A stretch of DNA of 64,000 nucleotides. Source: Archangiaceae bacterium (GTDB lineage: Bacteria > Myxococcota > Myxococcia > Myxococcales > Myxococcaceae). The notes under the pieces were generated by a model. That model made no database searches. It worked only from the letters and a program-made list of their open reading frames with translations, and was not told the DNA's origin. The position numbers and the translations under genes were made by a program. This document shows positions 59,678 to 64,000 of this stretch, in pieces. Within the stretch, counting starts at the first letter, position 1, and each line of letters begins with the position of its first letter. Location of the stretch: positions 248,001 through 312,000 of the forward strand of contig JADJNS010000014.1 in assembly GCA_016714225.1 (NCBI GenBank). The letters are read 5' to 3'.

Positions 59678-61349
59678 GTGACGGTGAAGGACTCGCAGGG
59701 CGTCGCCACCACCGGGCGGCTGCGGCTGTTGGTGGTCGACGGAGACTCGGTCACCTCGCGCGAGCTGCCCGAGCAGGGCTCGGTGCTGCTGGGGCGCGGC
59801 GCAGAGGCCGACATTCGGCTCGAGCTGCCCCGGGTGTCGAGGCAGCACGCGCGGCTGTGGCTCGGGCCACCGCTGATGCTCGAAGACCTGGGCAGCTCGA
59901 ACGGCACCCGCGCCGCGGGGCGCACGCTGAAGACCGGCGAGCGGCTGATGCTCAACGTCGGCGACGGCTTCGAGGTGGGCAGCGTGTGGCTGCTGGTTCA
60001 GCCCGAGCGGCCGGCGAGCGAGACCGCGCGGCCGAGGCGGCTGGCGAGCCCCGAGTACTTCGAGACCCGGCTGGAAGAAGAGTGCGCGCGCGCCGAGCAG
60101 GGCGCGACCCGGTTCGGGCTCTTGCGGGTGACCCCCTCGCTCGACGCGGTCGAGGCGGCGGCGCGGGTGTCTGGGCTGCTGCGCACCGCCGACCTGCTGG
60201 GCCGCGACGTGCGCGGGCTGCAGGTGCTGGTGGCCGAGTCGACGCCCGACCGGGTCGAAGCGCTGGCGGCGAAGGTGCTGGCCGCGCTGCCGGGCGCGCA
60301 GCTGGGTCGCGCGTGCTGGCCCGACACCGCGCGCTCGCCCGATGCGCTGTACGCGGCGGCGGCTCCGGGCGGTACGGCCGAGAAAGACGAGGCGAGGCCG
60401 GTCATCGAAGAGCCGAGCATGCGCGCGCTGCACGCGATGGTGCGGCGGGTGGCGGCGTCGGACCTCACCGTGCTGCTCCTGGGCGAGACGGGCGTGGGAA
60501 AAGAGGTGCTCGCGCAGGCGGTGCACCAGGCGTCGCCGCGCAAGCGCGGGCCGTTCGTGGCCATCAACTGCGGGGCCATCAGCCCCTCGCTGCTCGAGCG
60601 AGTTGTTCGGGCACGAGAAGGGCGCGTTCACCGGGGCGGCGAAGGCGAAGGTCGGGCTGCTCGAGTCGGCGAGGGGCGGCACCTTCTTTCTCGACGAGGT
60701 GGGTGAGATGCCGCCCGCGACCCAGGTGAAGCTGCTGCGCGCGATCGAAGAGCGCGAGGTGACCCCGGTGGGCTCGACCGAGGCGCGGAAGATCGACGTG
60801 CGGTTCGTGGCGGCGACGCACCGCGAGCTGGCGGCCGAGGTCGAGGCGGGGCGCTTTCGGGCGGACCTGTTCTTTCGCTTGAACGGAGTGAGCCTCGAGA
60901 TTCCCCCGCTGAGAGAGCGGCCGCTCGAGCTGGCGGCGCTGGCGGTGCGCTTCGCCGAGCGGGCGGCGAAGCGACTGGGCAAGAGGGCGCGGCTGTCGGA
61001 CCCGGCGCTGGCGGTGCTGAAGGGCTACCGCTGGCCGGGCAACATTCGCGAGCTGCGCAACGTGATGGAGCGCGCGGTGCTGCTCGCGCCCGACGAGGTG
61101 GTGACGCCCGATGAGCTGCCGCTCGAGAAGCTCACCGCGCCCGAAATCGGCGCCGTGGCGGCCTCGCCGCAGAAGGTGGGCGAGAAGCAGCGCGTGCTCG
61201 ACGCGCTCGACAAGTGCGCCGGCAACCAGACCCTCGCCGCGAAGCTGCTCGGCATCAGCCGGCGAACCCTGGTGACGCGCCTCGAGCAGTACGGCGTGCC
61301 GAGGCCGCGCAAGGGCGCCCGCACCCGCGTGGGCATCACCGAAGACTGA
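59678..61349 (+). pseudogene. FHA-domain sigma54-dependent activator, frameshifted in the AAA+ domain
   Basis: Paralogue of the gene at 39576. N-terminal FHA domain (LLGRGAEADIRLE, VSRQHARL, DLGSSNGT), a short degenerate GGDEF-like middle starting YFETRLEEECARAE, and AAA+ with Walker A GETGVGKE. At about 60598-60603, in GAGCGAG, the frame breaks: LLE should continue as SELFGHEKGAFTGA, which reads in another frame to 61349 with Walker B FFLDEVGEM and Fis HTH GNQTLAAKLLGISRRTL. Two bases (one AG of a GAGAG) appear missing. Likely an indel in a short repeat, or a real mutation. The start is uncertain: GTG 59678 or 59684 or an upstream GTG at 59525. Confidence 0.82.
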
Positions 61350-61395
61350 AGGCCCGCGCACCGCCGCATACTCCCGGCCTCGAGGAGCTCGCCGT

Positions 61396-61590
61396 ACGAG
61401 AACGGTCACGGTAGTGCTGAGCCTGTCGAAGCATCGAACCCTGCCGTCGCTCGCCGACGGCTGAGCAGCACATGCTCCATCGTATGGCCCTGCGACGCGG
61501 TGCTGCTTGAAGCATGGAGTATGCGGCGCCTCGCGTTCCAGCTGGACGGCGCCCGTTCGACTTCGGCCTTCGGCCTCCGCTCAGGGTGCT
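61396..61590 (+). repeat. Dispersed ~200-bp intergenic repeat, copy 3
   Basis: Third copy of the repeat at 7551 and 19514, same orientation. Stem CATGCTCCAT (61471-61480) against ATGGAGTATG (61514-61523), one mismatch, and the terminal CCGCTCAGGGTG block at 61577-61588. It accounts for most of the 313-bp gap between the FHA activator and the zinc-ribbon kinase. Confidence 0.85.
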
Positions 61591-61662
61591 CGGCTCACGG
61601 GCTGTGACCTCTGCCCCGGCTCGTTTTCCGGCCCGCCAGGGGAGTAGCCTCGGGCGCGCCCT

Positions 61663-62625
61663 GTGACTGTCTCTTCGTGCTCCCGCTGCGGCTCGGCGCT
61701 GGCCGGCGATGAGTGCCGCGTCTGTGCGGCGACCCGCTCCGAGACGCCCGGCAGGCTGAGAGACCGCGAGGTCACCCGCATTCAGGCGCTCGGCATCGGA
61801 GCGCTGCTCGCGCAGCGGTGGCGCATCACCGGCATTCTGCGCGCCGGCCCGCTCAGCACGGTGTACCTCGCCGACGACACCGCGCAGCAACAGCCGGCGG
61901 TGGTGAAGACGCTCACCCCCGAGCTGTGCCGCGACCCCGAGGCGGTGATTCGCTTCGACCGCGAGTGCCGTGCGCTCGAGCAGCTCACCCACCCCCACCT
62001 GGTGCCGCTCAGCGGCGCCGGCTGGCGCGGAGTCACCCCGTGGATCGCCATGCCCCGGCTCTCGGGCACCACCCTCGCCCAGCTGATGGACGCGCGCCGC
62101 CTCTCGCAGCAGCAGGTGCTGTTCATCGCGCGCCAGCTCGGCGCGGCGCTCACCTTCGTGCACGAGCAGGGCCTGGTGCACCGCGACGTGAAGCCGGGCA
62201 ACGTCTTCGTCAGCGAGGCCGGGCACGTCACGCTGCTCGACCTCGGCCTCGCCCACGACGTCACCGCGCCGCTGCTGACCCGCCCCGGCCAGAAGCTGGG
62301 CACCGTGGCGTACATGGCCCCCGAGCAGATTGACGGCCCCGGGGTCGACGCGCGCACCGACGTCTACGCCCTCGGCGTGGTGCTGTTCGAGCTGCTCACC
62401 GGCGCGCTGCCGTTCGACGGCGCCGACCACGAGATTCTGCGCGCGCACCAGGTCGCCGCGCCGCCCGACGCGCACCAGCGCGACGCGAGCGTGCCGGCCG
62501 GGCTGGCGCTGGCGCTGAAGAAGGCGCTCGCCAAGGCGCCCGACGACCGGTTCCAGACCGTCGAGGCGCTGATCTCGCGGGTGCAGCTGTTTCTCGAGGC
62601 GCCCGCGACCGCCCCGCTCCGCTGA
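61663..62625 (+). CDS. Ser/Thr protein kinase with N-terminal zinc ribbon and degenerate loop residues
   Basis: 320 residues from GTG 61663. Zinc ribbon CSRCGSALAGDECRVC (~6-21), then kinase domain ~50-310. The Gly loop is eroded (LRAGPLSTVY), the Lys is kept (VVKTL), the catalytic loop HRDVKPGNVF is intact, DFG is changed to DLG (LLDLGLAHD), and the P+1 segment is GTVAYMAPEQ. The kinase is probably active or weakly active; no transmembrane segment. The dispersed repeat lies upstream and the Tad-type pilus genes follow 128 bases later; a functional link to pilus control is possible but not shown. Confidence 0.88.
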   Translation: MTVSSCSRCGSALAGDECRVCAATRSETPGRLRDREVTRIQALGIGALLAQRWRITGILRAGPLSTVYLADDTAQQQPAVVKTLTPELCRDPEAVIRFDRECRALEQLTHPHLVPLSGAGWRGVTPWIAMPRLSGTTLAQLMDARRLSQQQVLFIARQLGAALTFVHEQGLVHRDVKPGNVFVSEAGHVTLLDLGLAHDVTAPLLTRPGQKLGTVAYMAPEQIDGPGVDARTDVYALGVVLFELLTGALPFDGADHEILRAHQVAAPPDAHQRDASVPAGLALALKKALAKAPDDRFQTVEALISRVQLFLEAPATAPLR

Positions 62626-62668
62626 CCGGTTGCACAACTTGCGCAACGTGCGTCGCGAACCCGGTCAG
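62622..62668. promoter_or_regulatory. Inverted repeat with TTGCGCAA core upstream of the pilus genes
   Basis: CTGACCGG (62622-62629) and CCGGTCAG (62661-62668) form an 8-bp perfect inverted repeat enclosing GTTGCACAAC and TTGCGCAA, both palindromic. It starts at the stop of the kinase gene. It may be a terminator of the kinase gene or a regulator site for the TadE/TadG genes; a related TTGTGCAACG occurs near 59593 upstream of the FHA activator. Confidence 0.4.
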
Positions 62669-62752
62669 GGCGGGTTGTCAATGCGCCGAACCGACGGGCG
62701 CGATTCTGCGGCACGGGTGGTGAACGGTGTGCCTGCCGCAGCGGAGCCCTCA

Positions 62753-63484
62753 ATGACACAATGCCCCTCGATGCGTGCCTCGCCCTCCGATCGCGGACAG
62801 GCCGCGATTGAAGCCGCGCTCGTGCTGCCGCTGGTGGTGTTTCTGGTGCTCGGCGCGACGCAGCTGTTCTTGATGCTGCAGGCGCGGCAGCTGGCGCAGT
62901 ACGCCGCGTTCTGGGCGGCGCGCGAAGGCAGCGTGACCCAGGCCAGCTGCGTCGAGATGAAGCGGGTGACCCTCAAGGCCCTGCTGCCCGCGTTCAGCCT
63001 GGTGAAGAGCGAGCCCGAGCTGGAAGAGCGCGTCAGCCGCGGCACCTTTCGCTTCGACCCGCGCGAGGGCGCGCACCGCTTCTCGGGCGACATCTTCTGG
63101 CTGCTGCGCGAGCGGCCGCTGCAGCGTGACGTGACGCGCGCGCTCGAAGAGCGCTTCGACCAGGGCACCGAGCCGATGCGCCTCGAGGTGCGGCTGGTGT
63201 TCTGGTACCCGCTGCGCATTCCCTTCGTGAACGCGGCGATGGTGCAGATGCTGCGCGCGGCGTACGGCCTGGCGGCGTACCGCTCGGTGAACCCCCTGCT
63301 CCCCACCGCCGACGCGCGGTGGCAAGACGAGCGCCACCGGTTCTCGGACGCGAGCGTGGCCCGCGCCTTCGCTGCGCGCACCCGTGAAGGAGAGCTCGTG
63401 TTCCCCATCACCGTGACGTCGTCGATGCGAATGATGACGCCACCCGCCACCGAGCACTTCGCCTCGCAGCACTGCCTGCCCTGA
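62753..63484 (+). CDS. TadE-like pilus assembly protein
   Basis: 243 residues from ATG 62753, supported by GCGGAG 7 bases upstream. The N-terminus has the TadE-type signal (DRGQAAIEAALVLPLVVFLVLGATQLFLM) with the conserved Gly-Gln-Ala-Ala-Ile-Glu, a prepilin-like transmembrane helix, and a ~190-residue outer part. It helps assemble a Flp/Tad-type pilus or secretion machine in the envelope. The next gene follows within 2 bases. Confidence 0.82.
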   Translation: MTQCPSMRASPSDRGQAAIEAALVLPLVVFLVLGATQLFLMLQARQLAQYAAFWAAREGSVTQASCVEMKRVTLKALLPAFSLVKSEPELEERVSRGTFRFDPREGAHRFSGDIFWLLRERPLQRDVTRALEERFDQGTEPMRLEVRLVFWYPLRIPFVNAAMVQMLRAAYGLAAYRSVNPLLPTADARWQDERHRFSDASVARAFAARTREGELVFPITVTSSMRMMTPPATEHFASQHCLP

Positions 63485-63485
63485 C

Positions 63486-64000
63486 ATGCCCCTGCCCTCT
63501 CGCGCGCCGGGCCAGGCCCTGGTGCTCTTCGCGCTGACCCTGATGGTGCTGACGCTGATGGCGTTGGTCACCCTCTCGTTCGGGGTGCGCATCAAAGAGC
63601 GCCTCGAGCTGCAGACGGTGGCCGACACCGCGGCGTACGACAGCGCGGTGCTCGAGGCGCGGGCGTTCAACACCGTGGCGGTGGTGAACCGCACCGAGTG
63701 GAGCCTGCTGGTGGCGCAGAGCGCGGCGCAGTCGTACCTGAGCTGGGCCACCGAGTACCGCAGCGCCATCGAAGGGCTGGGCGACCACCTGCCGAGCACT
63801 CCCGCCTGCGCAGGGGTGCGCAGCGCGCTGTCGACCGAGCGCGACCGGGTGCAGCAGGTGTGGGCGCGGTCGGAGCTCGAGGCGTTTCGCGAGCTGCAGC
63901 GCCTGGCGCGGGTACAGGAAGAGCTGCTGCGCGAAGAGTCGCGGCGCGAGTACGCGCACCTCGAGCGGCTGGTGAAGCGGCAAGAGGTCACCACCGAGGT
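63486..64000 (+). CDS. TadG-like (Flp pilus-associated) protein, 3' end outside window
   Basis: ATG 63486 opens a frame of at least 171 codons that runs off the window. The N-terminus is APGQALVLFALTLMVLTLMALVTLSFGV, the TadE/TadG-like helix with Gly-Gln-Ala, then RIKERLELQTVADTAAYDSAVLEARAFNT, typical of TadG-like proteins. The later part is helical and charged (RVQEELLREESRREY). It starts 1 base after the TadE-like gene's stop, so it is in the same operon; more tad genes probably follow. Confidence 0.8.
   Translation, partial: MPLPSRAPGQALVLFALTLMVLTLMALVTLSFGVRIKERLELQTVADTAAYDSAVLEARAFNTVAVVNRTEWSLLVAQSAAQSYLSWATEYRSAIEGLGDHLPSTPACAGVRSALSTERDRVQQVWARSELEAFRELQRLARVQEELLREESRREYAHLERLVKRQEVTTE

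Noticed and set aside
57499..60729. 1076-codon plus-strand frame spanning the SLT cluster
   Set aside because: Low-complexity antisense translation of three minus-strand genes.

Overview
The window is very GC-rich, densely coded DNA from a delta-type bacterium, almost certainly a member of the Myxococcota (Myxococcales-like). The evidence is the gene content: three Ser/Thr protein kinases, one fused to a myxobacterial TIGR02265/DUF2378-type domain; two FHA-domain sigma54 activators; two sigma/anti-sigma pairs; two proteins with MYXO-CTERM-like tails (Cys-x-Cys, hydrophobic stretch, Arg cluster); MopE-type Cys/Asp repeats; and many secreted lipoproteins. I see no rRNA, tRNA, CRISPR array, prophage or intact insertion sequence.

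Layout. 1-3.45 kb: two halves of a heterodimeric ABC exporter; the second has no stop where the domain ends. 3.5-7.5 kb (minus): an operon of an HD phosphohydrolase, a Nudix-MBL fusion, a small membrane protein and a dienelactone hydrolase. 7.5-13.7 kb: a frameshifted PG-binding/EEP nuclease, an ATP-grasp ligase with a frameshifted GNAT, a histidine kinase, an exported transglutaminase and a soluble kinase. 13.7-23.6 kb: a CxxCH lipoprotein, a DUF255 protein divergent from an SF1 helicase, GtrA, and a surface pair made of a pentaheme cytochrome (frameshifted) and a PQQ-type sugar dehydrogenase. 23.7-30.4 kb: kinase-TIGR02265, a PhnD-like protein, TerB-like protein, ttcA and RNase D. 30.4-37.1 kb (minus): an outer-membrane barrel, a hydrolase and an anchored protein in one operon, then an ECF sigma/anti-sigma pair followed by an AlkZ-like (HTH_42) protein. 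37.2-47 kb: a fatty-acid hydroxylase, VWA lipoprotein, FHA activator, esterase-like lipoprotein, CorC/HlyC and TerC. 47-51.8 kb: a 12-repeat Ig-like lipoprotein. 51.9-55.9 kb: a translationally coupled sigma / anti-sigma / exported caspase-like protease / MopE lipoprotein operon, the best candidate for an undescribed system. 55.9-64 kb: an NADP oxidoreductase, an SLT cluster, a second FHA activator (frameshifted), a zinc-ribbon kinase and TadE/TadG-like pilus genes.

How the genes work together. The dominant theme is signalling and cell-envelope biology: kinases, FHA readers and sigma factors on the inside; proteases, adhesins, cytochromes and lipoproteins on the outside. Genes in operons are commonly joined by 4-base start/stop overlaps.

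Two caveats. First, at least five otherwise well-conserved genes carry small frameshifts, several in homopolymers or short tandem repeats, and one gene lacks its stop. Assembly or sequencing indels (for example a long-read or metagenome assembly) are as likely as real decay. Second, the high GC content leaves long spurious open frames on the opposite strand; these were ignored. A ~200-bp dispersed intergenic repeat (three copies), a REP-like palindrome inside two genes, and hexanucleotide arrays between convergent genes are the main non-coding structures.
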